A stretch of 64,000 nucleotides of DNA, taken from NCBI GenBank assembly GCA_902778895.1, contig CACYZF010000005.1, positions 221,737 through 285,736 on the forward strand. The letters run 5' to 3'. The notes beneath the pieces are model-generated. The model made no database searches, was not told where the DNA came from, and saw only the letters and a list, made by a program, of their open reading frames with translations. This DNA comes from an uncultured bacterium (GTDB lineage: Bacteria > Verrucomicrobiota > Lentisphaeria > Victivallales > UBA1829). Below, piece after piece: positions 1-8,781 of this stretch; positions within the stretch are counted from its first letter, which is position 1, and each line of letters begins with the position of its first letter. The translations under genes and the position numbers were made by a program.

Positions 1-19
1 CGGTGGTTTTTTCTTTCAT
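1..19 (-). CDS. 5' end of an unidentified gene, cut by the window edge
   Basis: Only six codons are visible (M-K-E-K-T-T), running off the left edge. A strong Shine-Dalgarno AAGGAG lies 8 nt before the ATG, so this is a real gene start. A palindromic motif sits about 75 nt upstream (93-103). The product cannot be named from six residues. Confidence 0.5.
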
Positions 20-92
20 GGTGGATGCTCCTTGTAAAAAAGTTTGTCGGTTTGTTTGGAAACAGTTCTTCCGTGTTTGCGAATATACTATA

Positions 93-103
93 GTATTCAA
101 TAC
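93..103. promoter_or_regulatory. Palindrome GTATT-N-AATAC upstream of the left-edge gene
   Basis: The sequence GTATTCAATAC is an 11-bp palindrome in the upstream region of the gene that starts at position 19 on the minus strand. The same palindrome (GTATTAAATAC) occurs at 63698-63708 between the cysK promoter and its start codon. A shared regulator, possibly the Rrf2-type protein at 63094-63540, is an inference. Confidence 0.3.
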
Positions 104-145
104 TGTCATAGAGTGTCAGTTTAAATCGCCTGATTTAAAAAAAAG

Positions 146-173
146 ACAAAAAAATCCGCCTCAAAGGGCGGAT
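146..173 (-). terminator. Rho-independent terminator
   Basis: Read on the minus strand, ATCCGCC (stem 154-160/167-173) forms a 7-bp hairpin followed by a run of seven T. It ends the minus-strand transcript that carries the aldo/keto reductase and the 376-852 gene. The 200 nt between 174 and 375 hold no convincing gene, only the repeat copy at 242-280. Confidence 0.75.
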
Positions 174-241
174 CATGCATAAAAAAAACGCAAGTTGTCA
201 GACTACGACACTTACTGGATTCGTTGTCAAACGGAAAAGAA

Positions 242-280
242 ATCAGAAGCGGAAGAGGGCGTCTTTGGGGAACGGCTTGT
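242..280. repeat. Direct repeat copy 1: relic of the 3' end of the reductase gene
   Basis: These 39 bases match 851-889 at 37 positions. The 851-889 copy encodes the last residues and stop of the aldo/keto reductase (K-P-F-P-E-D-A-L-F-R-F-stop). Here the minus strand still reads K-P-F-P-K-D-A-L-F-R-F-stop, but no reductase coding sequence lies upstream. The two copies flank the 376-852 gene, so a duplication or insertion event is likely. Confidence 0.7.
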
Positions 281-375
281 ACTGCTTGTTTACAAAAAAG
301 CAATCCGATTCCATTTTTGGAAATGCCGTTTCCGAATGACAAAAACGGGAATGGGAATACGGGAAAACGTTTCCT

Positions 376-852
376 TTACTGGATGAATGGAGTATGAATA
401 AAGAGATAGAGAAAATAGGCATAGGCCGGCAGGCAAACGATATCCACTGCCATTGCGGACGGAAGCCAGATTACTTTCCAACACCAGCCGACCGGTCCGA
501 TTTTCGGTGCGAGCAGAATGCCCCGCCCGGACGGATATGCCTGTTCCTGATTGACGTCGACCCCGTAGGACTCATTCACGGGAACATGCTTCTCTCCGGA
601 ATCATAGGTGTTCCAGTAGATTTCAAAAGCGGTCAGGAACGGCCAGCAGTCATGTTCCGTTTTCGTTTCCCAATACTCGATAATCTCGCTGCCGTCCTGC
701 GAATACTCGTAATGGTGATCCGTATGATACGATCGCGTTTCCCCAAGATGATCCCATGTCGCGGCGGTAAAACACCCGACACCGAAGCATCCGGTCACGA
801 GGCACGCGATCAGCAACAGTATTGTTTTGAAACATGTTTGTTTCCGGTACAT
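376..852 (-). CDS. Hypothetical secreted/membrane protein with lipoprotein-like N-terminus
   Basis: This 158-residue protein has a hydrophobic N-terminus (about residues 9-25) ending in a cysteine context (LVTGCFGVGC) that could be a lipobox. The central part is rich in His, Tyr and acidic residues (around residues 35-65). Near the C-terminus is a hydrophobic stretch (W-L-P-S-A-M-A-V-D-I-V-C-L-P) that loosely recalls the end of YceK-type small lipoproteins. Its ATG overlaps the TGA of the reductase gene by one base (TGATG), implying translational coupling. The gene is flanked by direct repeats (242-280 and 851-889). I do not recognise a family with confidence. Confidence 0.55.
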   Translation of the reverse strand: MYRKQTCFKTILLLIACLVTGCFGVGCFTAATWDHLGETRSYHTDHHYEYSQDGSEIIEYWETKTEHDCWPFLTAFEIYWNTYDSGEKHVPVNESYGVDVNQEQAYPSGRGILLAPKIGPVGWCWKVIWLPSAMAVDIVCLPAYAYFLYLFIHTPFIQ

Positions 853-889
853 CAGAAGCGGAAGAGGGCGTCTTCGGGGAAGGGCTTGT
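851..889. repeat. Direct repeat copy 2, inside the 3' end of the reductase gene
   Basis: This is the intact copy of the 39-bp repeat described at 242-280 (2 mismatches). It covers the final reductase codons and the TGATG stop/start junction. Confidence 0.7.
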
Positions 890-1790
890 CGAAGGAGGCG
901 CAGATTTCGCGGAGATTCTTTTCCGTGGAGGCGGAGAAGACGGGGATCATCTGAATCCCGGGGTAGTCCGTCTGGAACCGGATGCAGATCTGAGCGGGCG
1001 TGAGGCCGGTTTTCTGCGAGAGATCAAGGACCTTTTTCGCGAGCAGACGCGCAGCGCCGGAGTCGTACATGGTCCCGGCGAAACGTTCGTTGTCCGGGTC
1101 GGAGAAGAACCCCTCCGCGAGCGAGGAGGAGCCCATGACGGTCATTCCGGTCGCACGGTGGTAGCCCGCGTAGTTGCGGTTCCACATGGACATCGTGTCG
1201 TCGGGCATGGGATTGGTGAGGCCGACTGCGGGGTGCGTGGTGAGCTGGTTCACGCGGAAGCCATCGAAGCCGTGTTCCTGCGTGGCCTTATCGGCGGCCA
1301 TGAGACGCTGGACGCGCCAGTTGGACGAGCCGTAATACCGGATCTTACCCTCGGATTTTGCCTTTTCGCAGACTTCGAGCAGAGTGGCGACGGGCATGCG
1401 CATGTCGTCGCGGTGGAAGAGATACAGATCGATACGGTCTGTGCGGAGCGCTTTGAGCGAGGCTTCCAGGTCGGCCATGAAGTCGGCGGGCGTCACGCGG
1501 TCGGCCTTCGTCGCGAGGTCGTAATGGCAGCCCTTCGTGCAGACAACGAACTTGTCGCGGTTGCCGCGGCTGCGGAAGTAATCGCCGAGGACGCGTTCGC
1601 TCCGGTGGAGTTCGCCGGGCACCCAGTTCGAGTACACGGAGGCCGTATCGACGAAATTGCCGCCGAGCGAGGCGAACAGGTCGAGCAGGCGCATGCCTTC
1701 GTTTTCGTCCGGTCTGAGGCCGAGTTTGACTTGTCCGTAGCAGATCTGCGAGACTTCGAGGTCCGTGTTGTGTATCCGTATGCGGTTCAT
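852..1790 (-). CDS. Aldo/keto reductase
   Basis: The 312-residue protein is an NAD(P)H-dependent oxidoreductase of the aldo/keto reductase TIM-barrel superfamily. The catalytic tetrad is visible: Asp and Tyr in D-T-A-S-V-Y near residues 46-51, Lys in C-T-K-G, and His in L-F-H-R-D-D. Cofactor-site features follow (Y-G-S-S-N-W, then I-P-V-F-S-A-S-T near the C-terminus). An upstream in-frame extension is rejected because the family begins at M-N-R-I-R-I-H, which gives the start at 1790. The substrate is unknown; the set of motifs resembles the family of predicted oxidoreductases acting on sugars or ketones. The gene is downstream of the rubrerythrin gene but separated from it by a terminator, and coupled to the 376-852 gene. 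Confidence 0.88.
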   Translation of the reverse strand: MNRIRIHNTDLEVSQICYGQVKLGLRPDENEGMRLLDLFASLGGNFVDTASVYSNWVPGELHRSERVLGDYFRSRGNRDKFVVCTKGCHYDLATKADRVTPADFMADLEASLKALRTDRIDLYLFHRDDMRMPVATLLEVCEKAKSEGKIRYYGSSNWRVQRLMAADKATQEHGFDGFRVNQLTTHPAVGLTNPMPDDTMSMWNRNYAGYHRATGMTVMGSSSLAEGFFSDPDNERFAGTMYDSGAARLLAKKVLDLSQKTGLTPAQICIRFQTDYPGIQMIPVFSASTEKNLREICASFDKPFPEDALFRF

Positions 1791-1849
1791 ATAGCTGTCT
1801 CTTCCAAAAAATGAGCGAGGGGCGCGCGGTGGTACTGCGTCGCCCCGAG

Positions 1850-1883
1850 AAAAAATGACCGGGCGGTCGGAAAAGAACCGCCC
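1850..1883 (-). terminator. Rho-independent terminator of the rubrerythrin gene
   Basis: On the minus strand, a GGGCGGT/ACCGCCC stem (1861-1867 with 1877-1883) is followed after five bases by a run of six T (1850-1855). It directly follows the rubrerythrin stop codon. Confidence 0.7.
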
Positions 1884-1893
1884 GAGCGGAAAA

Positions 1894-2427
1894 TCAATAG
1901 TTTTCCGCCTCGATCTGGAAATACGCCCGCGGATGGTTGCAGACGGGGCAGACTTCCGGCGGGGTGGTTCCGATGTAGACATGGCCGCAGTTGCGGCATT
2001 CCCAGCGGTTTTCGCCGGTGCGGACCCAGACTTCTCCGGTCTCGATGTTCGCGGCGAGCTTGCGGTAGCGTTCCTCGTGGCGTTTCTCAATGGCGGCGAC
2101 GCCCTCGAACTGGGCGGCGATGTCGTTGAAACCTTCCGCGCGTGCCTCTTCGGCGAAGCGCTTGTACATGTCGGTCCATTCCTCGCGTTCGCCTTCGGCG
2201 GCGGCCTTCAGGTTTTCGATGGTGGAGCCGATGCCGCCGAGGTGCTTGAACCAGAGCTTTGCGTGTTCCTTTTCATTGTCGGCGGTTTCGAGGAAGAACG
2301 CGGCGATCTGCTCGAAGCCTTCCTTCTTGGCCTTGCTGGCGAAGTAGGTGTATTTGTTGCGCGCCTGGGATTCGCCTGCGAACGCGAATGCGAGGTTCTT
2401 TTCGGTCTTGCTGCCTTTCAGTTCCAT
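1894..2427 (-). CDS. Rubrerythrin
   Basis: The 177-residue protein has the normal rubrerythrin layout: an N-terminal ferritin-like four-helix domain with a di-iron site (E-S-Q-A-R-N near residue 19; E-x-x-D-N-E-K-E-H near residues 47-54; E-x-x-A-x-x-E-K-R-H near 111-117) and a C-terminal rubredoxin domain with C-R-N-C-G-H and C-P-V-C-N-H binding one iron. It reduces hydrogen peroxide in the cytoplasm using electrons passed from the rubredoxin centre and is typical of anaerobes facing oxygen. The gene is probably monocistronic, with a terminator immediately after it. The symbol rbr would fit. Confidence 0.96.
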   Translation of the reverse strand: MELKGSKTEKNLAFAFAGESQARNKYTYFASKAKKEGFEQIAAFFLETADNEKEHAKLWFKHLGGIGSTIENLKAAAEGEREEWTDMYKRFAEEARAEGFNDIAAQFEGVAAIEKRHEERYRKLAANIETGEVWVRTGENRWECRNCGHVYIGTTPPEVCPVCNHPRAYFQIEAENY

Positions 2428-2490
2428 GTTGAAAGTCCTTTCAGGTGGGTTGAGGGTATAAAAAGGGAAAATGGTTTTCTGTTTGCGGCT

Positions 2491-3039
2491 TCACTGGCGG
2501 CCGCGCCGGGGCGGCGGGTCGGGGATGAACGGTTTGACCTTGTCGACGAGCTGGCGGGAGTTCAGCCCGAGCTCGCTGCAGAGGTCGAGCACGCGGATGA
2601 GCTTGCGGTATTTCACGTTCGGGTCGCATTTGATGATGATCGTGGAGTTCGCGTCGGCGGCAGCGACGGCGGCGAGGCGTTCGCGGAGCTTGGAGACCTC
2701 CATCGGGGCGGATCCGTTGAACGAATAGTAGAGGCGTTCGTCCTTCAGGACCTCGTTCGGATCGTCGCGGTCGCTGAGTGCGGCCAACCTCGCGTCGATC
2801 TCGTCGATGTTGTCGCGCGAATACTTGTCGACGTCGATGGTGATGGGGATCAGCGGGTCGGCGGCGACGGTGGACATGTCGGGCGCGGGCAGTTCCACGT
2901 TGATCATGACTTCCTCGGTAACGGGTTTCTGCGTCACGAGGAAGAAGATGAGCAGCAGGAAGACGACGTCGATCATGCTGGACAGGGGGAAGCTTGCGTC
3001 CGGGGGCGGATTGAGCTTGGTGGATTCTTTTCTTGCCAT
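2491..3039 (-). CDS. ExbD/TolR-family biopolymer transport protein (second copy)
   Basis: This 182-residue protein has the ExbD/TolR plan: short cytoplasmic N-terminus, one membrane helix (about residues 18-38, S-S-M-I-D-V-V-F-L-L-L-I-F-F) containing the conserved Asp that takes part in proton flow, then a periplasmic domain ending in a K-Y-R-K-L-I-R-V-L-D-like motif. It is longer than usual, with an insertion around residues 60-115. It is the last gene of an operon with a second ExbD (14-nt gap) and an ExbB homologue. Together these should form an inner-membrane proton channel that energises an outer-membrane or envelope process. Confidence 0.9.
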   Translation of the reverse strand: MARKESTKLNPPPDASFPLSSMIDVVFLLLIFFLVTQKPVTEEVMINVELPAPDMSTVAADPLIPITIDVDKYSRDNIDEIDARLAALSDRDDPNEVLKDERLYYSFNGSAPMEVSKLRERLAAVAAADANSTIIIKCDPNVKYRKLIRVLDLCSELGLNSRQLVDKVKPFIPDPPPRRGRQ

Positions 3040-3052
3040 GGTTCGCCTCCTG

Positions 3053-3478
3053 TTATTCCTGCACGCCCGCGAGGCTGACTTTGTACAGCCCGGTCTTCTT
3101 GATCGCGTCCAGGACCTTCGCGCCGTAGTAATACTGCACCTGACGGTCGCCGCGGATCACGATGGGGATCGACAGCGGATCGGGCGCGGTGCGCTTCACG
3201 TCCTCCAGCAGCGCGGTGAGCTCCGGGCCGGTCATGGCGCGGCCGCCGATGGTCATGGAGCCGTCCATGCGGAGGTTGATCGTGATGGTGCGCGGGTCCT
3301 GCTTGACGACGGGGCGTCCGTTGGGGGCGTCCGCGAGGAGGACGCTTTCGTCCTGCATGTCCTTGTCAAGCGTGGCGGTCACGATGAAGAAGATGATGAG
3401 GAGGAAGACGATGTCGATCATGCTGGAGATCGGCACCGACGCGGCTTCCTCGGTCATGAGTCTGGTTTTCTTGGCCAT
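3053..3478 (-). CDS. ExbD/TolR-family biopolymer transport protein (first copy)
   Basis: The 141-residue protein has a single transmembrane helix with the key Asp (S-S-M-I-D-I-V-F-L-L-I-I-F-F, about residues 17-36) and a periplasmic domain with V-I-R-G-D-R-Q-V-Q-Y near the C-terminus. Length and motifs match ExbD. It lies 36 nt after the ExbB homologue and 14 nt before a second ExbD. The pairing of two different ExbD subunits with one ExbB suggests a mixed channel. Confidence 0.92.
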   Translation of the reverse strand: MAKKTRLMTEEAASVPISSMIDIVFLLIIFFIVTATLDKDMQDESVLLADAPNGRPVVKQDPRTITINLRMDGSMTIGGRAMTGPELTALLEDVKRTAPDPLSIPIVIRGDRQVQYYYGAKVLDAIKKTGLYKVSLAGVQE

Positions 3479-3514
3479 GTGAGATGCTCCTTTGAGCGGG
3501 ATTCACGGGTGCGG

Positions 3515-4282
3515 TCACTGTTCCTTGACTTCGGAGTTCTTCAGCGTGTTGATGAGTTCGTAGGTCATGGCCTCCATCATGAGGATGATCTTGGAGGCGT
3601 TGTTCTTGATGAACGTGAATCCGAGGATGGCCGGGACGGCGATGAAGAGGCCGACGGCGGTGGTGTAGAGGGCTGAGGAGATGGACTGCGCGAGGGCGGC
3701 GGTCTGGGCGGCGCCCTTCACTGTGCCGAGGCTGCCGAACGCGGACACCATGCCGGTGACGGTGCCCATGAGGCCGAACATCGGGGCGAGCTGGCCGCAG
3801 AGGTTGAGGTAGTTCACGCGCTGCATGAGCTTTTCGGTCTCGATGCTGGCCTGCGAGGACACGGAGTCGAGCACGACGTCGTAGCCCTCGGTGATGCTGT
3901 TGAAGCCGGACATCAGGATGTTGGAGAGCGGACCGGGGGTGGCTTCGCAGGCTTCCATCGCGGCGCCCAGGTCGCCCTCGGCGAGCGAGTTCTTCACGGT
4001 CTCGATGAGGTCGGCGGGCATGATCTTCACCGCGCGGATGCAAACGCAGGAGTCGATGATGAGCGCGAGCGTGGCGAGCGAGGTCAGGAAGATCATGAGC
4101 CAGACGATCAGGTCCATCGCCGTGCCGTCGAAGACGACCGACAGGAAACTGGTTCCGCCCGAGGAGGCCGATTCTTCGGCTGCTTCCGCGGCTTCCTGCG
4201 CCCAGGCGGGCATGGAAAGCAGAAGACCCGTGGCCGCGACGGCCGTCGCCGTCAGGAACGCTGAGGTGCGATTGAATTTCAT
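3515..4282 (-). CDS. ExbB/TolQ/MotA-family proton channel protein
   Basis: The 255-residue protein starts with a cleavable signal peptide (MKFNRTSAFL...WAQE, about 29 residues), which is common for ExbB homologues in this type of operon. Three membrane helices follow: near residues 52-78, and a pair near 165-190 and 205-225 with the family pattern G-L-M-G-T-V-T-G-M-V and A-L-Y-T-T-A-V-G-L. With the two ExbD proteins downstream it should form the proton-conducting inner-membrane complex. The upstream TPR proteins probably belong to the same envelope machine. Confidence 0.93.
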   Translation of the reverse strand: MKFNRTSAFLTATAVAATGLLLSMPAWAQEAAEAAEESASSGGTSFLSVVFDGTAMDLIVWLMIFLTSLATLALIIDSCVCIRAVKIMPADLIETVKNSLAEGDLGAAMEACEATPGPLSNILMSGFNSITEGYDVVLDSVSSQASIETEKLMQRVNYLNLCGQLAPMFGLMGTVTGMVSAFGSLGTVKGAAQTAALAQSISSALYTTAVGLFIAVPAILGFTFIKNNASKIILMMEAMTYELINTLKNSEVKEQ

Positions 4283-4343
4283 ACGAATGATTCCTTCTAT
4301 GTTGAAAGTTTTGATTTGATGACTGTGAATGCGAAAGGGGGGA

Positions 4344-5165
4344 TCAGAGCTGCTTGGCGTAGTCGCTCTTCGGGTAGTCTTTCTTCAGCTTGTCGGCGAA
4401 GATCTGCGCGCGGGCGTCGTTCAGCACGGTCAGCGTCTGGTATGCGCGGAACGTCGCTTCGGCGGCGCGGCTGGACTTCGGGAAGAGCAGGCAGATCTGG
4501 GCGTAGGCGTTGAACGCGTCGCGTCGGTCGTCCTGGGAGTTCGTTTCGGTGGCGCGTGCGGAGAGGATGTCGCCGCGGGCGAAGAGGGCGCTCACGGCCG
4601 CGGCGTCGCCGGCGTACATGAGTTTCTTGGAGAGCTCGAGCCCCTTGTCCCATGCCTTGATGTTGGCGTAGAACTTGATGAGGAGTTCGTATGCCGCGCT
4701 CAGATCCGCCTCGTTGCGCGGACTGGCGTTCGAGTAGTCCTTCAGCGTTTCGAGCACCTTGATCGCCTCGGACTGTTTCCCGGAGGCGTCGAGCGCTTCG
4801 GCCTGGCGGAGCTTGCAGTAGGGTTCCCAGCCGAGCGGACCGAACGGCTTGACGAGACCGGCGAACGTCGTCGCGGCTTCTTCGTATTTCTTGTTCGTGA
4901 GGAGCTTGTCGGCGGCCGTGATTTCTTCCGGTTTCGGGATCCATGCCCAGCGGACGCGGTTCCTGCGGATGGAGAGTTTCGGGGAGCCGTCCTTCAGGGA
5001 TTCGGCATAACGGAAATCGCCGCTCTGCGTGAGCTCGACGGACGCGGCGCGGATCTCCTCGCCGTCGGTCGTCATGATAACGGGTTTGGCGGCGGAGGTC
5101 TGCGCGGAAAGCTGAACGGCTGCCAGCAGGAGTCCTCCGGTGAGGAGCGTCATCAGTTTTTTCAT
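4344..5165 (-). CDS. Secreted TPR-type protein of the ExbBD operon
   Basis: The 273-residue protein has a signal peptide (MKKLMTLLTGGLLLAAVQLSAQ). The rest is mostly helical with degenerate tetratricopeptide repeats (for example L-L-T-N-K-K-Y-E-E-A-A-T-T-F-A-G-L and A-L-D-A-S-G-K-Q-S-E-A-I-K-V-L), so it is likely a periplasmic scaffold. It sits between the 1165-residue TPR protein (32-nt gap) and the ExbB gene (61-nt gap). Its exact partner is unknown; periplasmic TPR proteins act with Tol/ExbBD systems, for example CpoB/YbgF with TolQRA. Confidence 0.75.
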   Translation of the reverse strand: MKKLMTLLTGGLLLAAVQLSAQTSAAKPVIMTTDGEEIRAASVELTQSGDFRYAESLKDGSPKLSIRRNRVRWAWIPKPEEITAADKLLTNKKYEEAATTFAGLVKPFGPLGWEPYCKLRQAEALDASGKQSEAIKVLETLKDYSNASPRNEADLSAAYELLIKFYANIKAWDKGLELSKKLMYAGDAAAVSALFARGDILSARATETNSQDDRRDAFNAYAQICLLFPKSSRAAEATFRAYQTLTVLNDARAQIFADKLKKDYPKSDYAKQL

Positions 5166-5197
5166 CTGGTTACCTCGTTGTATGGATTATGATTTGA

Positions 5198-8100
5198 TTA
5201 TTGAGCTTGGGATGCCGGGAGGGAGCCGATTTCGGCGGCATACTTCCCGTCGGGGAAATGCTTGCGGTATTTCCTGACCATGCGGTCGCGTTCTTCGGTG
5301 TTGCCGAGCAGGGCGGCCGTGTAGGCGGTGCGGTAGATGGCCTGTTCGATCCACTGCATCGCGGCGGGATCGGTTTCCTCCCCGGCGGCGGGCGCTTCGG
5401 CCGTTTCGCCTGCCTCGGATTCCGTTTCCGGCGTTGCGTCGGCGGAGGCGTCGTCTTCGTCTTCGGGGAACGCTGTGGCGGCGATGATGCTGAAGCAGGC
5501 GTAGGCCTTGTTGATCGCGCCGGACTTCAGAAACGATTCGCCGGTCAGGACCTGTGCCTTGTTGTAGAGTTCGAAGTTCGCGGTCTGGTTGGCGCGTACA
5601 GAGATTTTCGCGAGTTCGACGCGCGCTTCCTCGGCGCGTCCCTGAAGTTCGCGAGCCTCCGCCATCGCGAAGTGCATGTCGTAGAAATACGGCGAATCCT
5701 TCTCCAGCATTTCGATCTTCTCGAGTTCCGCGACGGCCTTGTCGAACTGTCCGGCCTTCGCGGCGGCGCGTCCGGCGTCCAGATGCAGACGCTGTTCCAG
5801 ACGGGACACGGCGGTCCTGGCGGCGGCCTTGTCGGATTTGAGTTCGGCGGCGCGCTGTTCGGAGAACCAGTCGTCGAGGTTCGGATCCTGTACCGCCATG
5901 ATGAGGCGTTCGCAGACCTTCAGCGCGATTTCGGCGGCGCGTTTTGCCTGGGATTCATCGGGGCACTGGGAGAGCGAGGACGCGATCCAGCGCAGGTTCG
6001 TGATGGAGAGGTTTTTGATCAGCTGCTCCTGGCCGTCTTTGAAGAGATTGTCAAAGATGTCGAGCGCCTTGTCGTAGTTCCCCGCGGTGTAGAGGGTACG
6101 GGCGAGCACGTACTGGGCGTTTTTCGCCTCGGCGGAATCCTTGTATTCCGTCGTAAGTCTGGTCAGGATCTTTTGTGCCTCGCTGTCGCGGCCCATGTCC
6201 ATGTGGATGATGCCGATGCGCATGAGGTAGGCCGAGGCCAGCGGATCGTCCGGGTGCTTGCGGACGAATGAATCGAACTCGGAGATGGCCTTGTCCCATT
6301 TCCCGGCGCCGTTGTACAGCCACGGCAGCAGGGAATCCGCGCGTGCGGCGACTTTCTGTCCCTCGGGCGTCTTCGCGACGGATGCGTATTTGCCTCCGTC
6401 GGCGAGCTCGCGCCGAAGTGCGAGAATGTCTTCCGCCGCCTCGTCATAGATCGCCGCGGCCTGCGCTTTGAGTTTGTCGGCCTTTTCGATCATGGCCGCG
6501 TCCCCGGCCGCCTCGTCGCGGATGGACGCGGCCTGGTCGGCGATACGGTCGGCTTCGCGGGAAAGCATGTCGGGGATGATCTCCTGCACCACGGCGGCGA
6601 CGGCGGGCGAGCTGGGGCCGAACGCGATGAACTTGCGGAGCGCATTTGCCGCGCCCTCGTAGTCGTCCTGCATGGCGAGACAGTCGGCATACTTCATGTA
6701 GGCTTCATCGGTGAGCTCGGGGTTGTTGCCGAAATTCTCCATGATGACTTTGTAGGACGCCGCGGCGTTGTTCACTTCCGCCAGCCACTGCTTCTTCAGT
6801 GCGACGCGTTCGGCGGGATCGGAGGAGGCGTTCAGGCGCTTTCCGATGGCGCTGGCGGCGTTCAGGTGCTCGCGGGCTACGCGGAGCGACACGACGCCCG
6901 CGTAGGGGTTGAGCATGTCGATCTCAAGCAGGAGCCTGTAGAGCGTGAGTGCGTCGCCCTTGAGCCGGGCGGCCTTCGCCGGATCGGATGCGGCCGCTTC
7001 GGCGGCCTGTTTCCACAGGATATGGCCGGCGTTCAGGAGCGCGGTCGTGACGAAGTCGTCCTTCGGGAGGAGGGCCGCGTAGCTGCCCAGTACGACGGCG
7101 TTCGTGGAGTCGCCCATGTAGGCGTAGGAGAGGACCAGGCGGTTCACGAGCTCGGAAAGGCCGGGCGTGTAACGGGAGGCCATGCGCTGAAGGATGGGCA
7201 GGAGTTCCTCCACGACCAGATTGTACTGTTTGCTGGCGTAGTTCTGTTCGGCCCAGGCGGAAACGAGCGCGGACTGGTCGCCGGTCATTTCGGGCGCTTT
7301 GACCCTGGAAAACTCGGACTGGTATGTGGAGCGTTTTTCCGTGTCGATCGCCATGGCGCTTTCCGTGGCCTGCTTGAAATCCCTGTACGCGGCGGGAGCG
7401 TCCTTGAACTGCGGATAATACTTCACGAGCTTGCCGAGGTACTTGAACGCGCGCCGGTAGTAGGTGATGGCCTGTTTTTTGAGGTCGGCGTTCTTTTTCT
7501 CGTTGTAGACGGCCTCGGCCTGCTCGGCCAGTGCGAGATAGGAACGCCCCGTCCAGAACTTCGCGTCCGCGGCGGGCGATTCGCTTTTCTTGCCGTCCTT
7601 TTCCAACGCCTCGTCCGAAGCCTCGAAGAGGTCGGGATAGCGCCGGACTTCCTCGCCTGCTTCCTCGTATTCGCCGAGCAGATAGAAGCAATGGATGATC
7701 TGGGCGGTGGCGTATGCCGTGAGCATGTCCTGACCGCCCCACTGGATGTCGTGGAAATCGACGGCGGAGGCGAGCACGGCGGTCTGCCAGTCGTTGGGGT
7801 CGACCCTGCGGAGACGGCTCTTGTCGCCGGAACTCCACTTGTCGCGGTTCTTCACCTCGCCGGAGGTCTTTTTGCGGGCGAGTTCCAGCTCGTCGATCCT
7901 CATGACGCGGTCGAGATCCATGCCGAGGATTTCGCCGAGGTCCTTGTACGCTTTTGCACGCTCCTGCTGTTTGCCGAAGTTGCCGGGATTGTTCACGACT
8001 TCCTTCGTGAGGTCCGTGATGCGTTTCTGCAGACGGGTGAGATCGGTCTGCTTGCTCTTGTCCTTCATCAGGTCGGAGAGCCTGCGCTGGAACGCGGCTT

Positions 8101-8695
8101 TCTCGCGCTGTTCGGCGCGGCGGTTGTTCTCCGCGGTGGCGAGCTGCATGACGGCCTTCGTGTACATGGTGGCGCGTTTGTCCGAAGTGGTGCCGCGGGT
8201 CCAGTCCATGAGCGAGGATGCGTCGTTCTCGCGCCCCTCCTGGTAGTAGATGTTCAGGAGGGCGGTGAGGGGACGCTCGAAGTCGGACGGGTCGATCTTT
8301 TCGCGCTTCAGGTGGTTGTAGAGTTCCTCCAGCGGCTTCAGCGCCTTCTGGTTGTCCTTCTTCATGAAATGATACACGCCGAGCGTGCCGAGCGACTGGT
8401 AATAGGCGGGGTCGGTCTTCGGGATGCCGTCGATGATCTTCTGGGCTTCCTCGTTTTTCCCGGAGGCGAGGTAGGTCTCCGCGAGCTGGACGCGGTAGAA
8501 ATTCGCCATGTCCTTGCTCTTGTTTTCCGCCATGCGTTCCGTCAGGAACCGTGTCGAAAAGTCGTACAGCCCCAGGGCGTTCAGCTCGCGCGAATACGCC
8601 ATGTCGCGCTTGACCGCGCCCGACTGCGCGAACGTGGCCGTGCCCGGCAGCGTCAGGACCGCCACTATCGCCAAATAACTGAATTTGTTCAGCAT
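5198..8695 (-). CDS. Large secreted TPR-repeat protein, first gene of the ExbBD operon
   Basis: The 1165-residue protein begins with a signal peptide (MLNKFSYLAIVAVLTLPGTATFAQ), which fixes the start at 8695 rather than further upstream. Nearly the whole chain is helical with many TPR-like units, for example Y-L-A-S-G-K-N-E-E-A-Q-K-I-I, A-A-G-K-W-D-K-A-I-S-E-F and Y-T-A-G-N-Y-D-K-A-L-D-I-F, plus a late acidic low-complexity stretch (about residues 1105-1125, rich in Asp, Glu and Ala). It is likely periplasmic or outer-membrane attached and works with the ExbB/ExbD channel encoded downstream. The function is inferred from context only. Confidence 0.8.
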   Translation of the reverse strand: MLNKFSYLAIVAVLTLPGTATFAQSGAVKRDMAYSRELNALGLYDFSTRFLTERMAENKSKDMANFYRVQLAETYLASGKNEEAQKIIDGIPKTDPAYYQSLGTLGVYHFMKKDNQKALKPLEELYNHLKREKIDPSDFERPLTALLNIYYQEGRENDASSLMDWTRGTTSDKRATMYTKAVMQLATAENNRRAEQREKAAFQRRLSDLMKDKSKQTDLTRLQKRITDLTKEVVNNPGNFGKQQERAKAYKDLGEILGMDLDRVMRIDELELARKKTSGEVKNRDKWSSGDKSRLRRVDPNDWQTAVLASAVDFHDIQWGGQDMLTAYATAQIIHCFYLLGEYEEAGEEVRRYPDLFEASDEALEKDGKKSESPAADAKFWTGRSYLALAEQAEAVYNEKKNADLKKQAITYYRRAFKYLGKLVKYYPQFKDAPAAYRDFKQATESAMAIDTEKRSTYQSEFSRVKAPEMTGDQSALVSAWAEQNYASKQYNLVVEELLPILQRMASRYTPGLSELVNRLVLSYAYMGDSTNAVVLGSYAALLPKDDFVTTALLNAGHILWKQAAEAAASDPAKAARLKGDALTLYRLLLEIDMLNPYAGVVSLRVAREHLNAASAIGKRLNASSDPAERVALKKQWLAEVNNAAASYKVIMENFGNNPELTDEAYMKYADCLAMQDDYEGAANALRKFIAFGPSSPAVAAVVQEIIPDMLSREADRIADQAASIRDEAAGDAAMIEKADKLKAQAAAIYDEAAEDILALRRELADGGKYASVAKTPEGQKVAARADSLLPWLYNGAGKWDKAISEFDSFVRKHPDDPLASAYLMRIGIIHMDMGRDSEAQKILTRLTTEYKDSAEAKNAQYVLARTLYTAGNYDKALDIFDNLFKDGQEQLIKNLSITNLRWIASSLSQCPDESQAKRAAEIALKVCERLIMAVQDPNLDDWFSEQRAAELKSDKAAARTAVSRLEQRLHLDAGRAAAKAGQFDKAVAELEKIEMLEKDSPYFYDMHFAMAEARELQGRAEEARVELAKISVRANQTANFELYNKAQVLTGESFLKSGAINKAYACFSIIAATAFPEDEDDASADATPETESEAGETAEAPAAGEETDPAAMQWIEQAIYRTAYTAALLGNTEERDRMVRKYRKHFPDGKYAAEIGSLPASQAQ

Positions 8696-8781
8696 AAAAA
8701 CTCCGGACGAGTCGTTTTCTTTAGTAAAATTATAGACGTTGGAAAAATATCCCCATATTATATCACGTCTTTTGTCAAATG

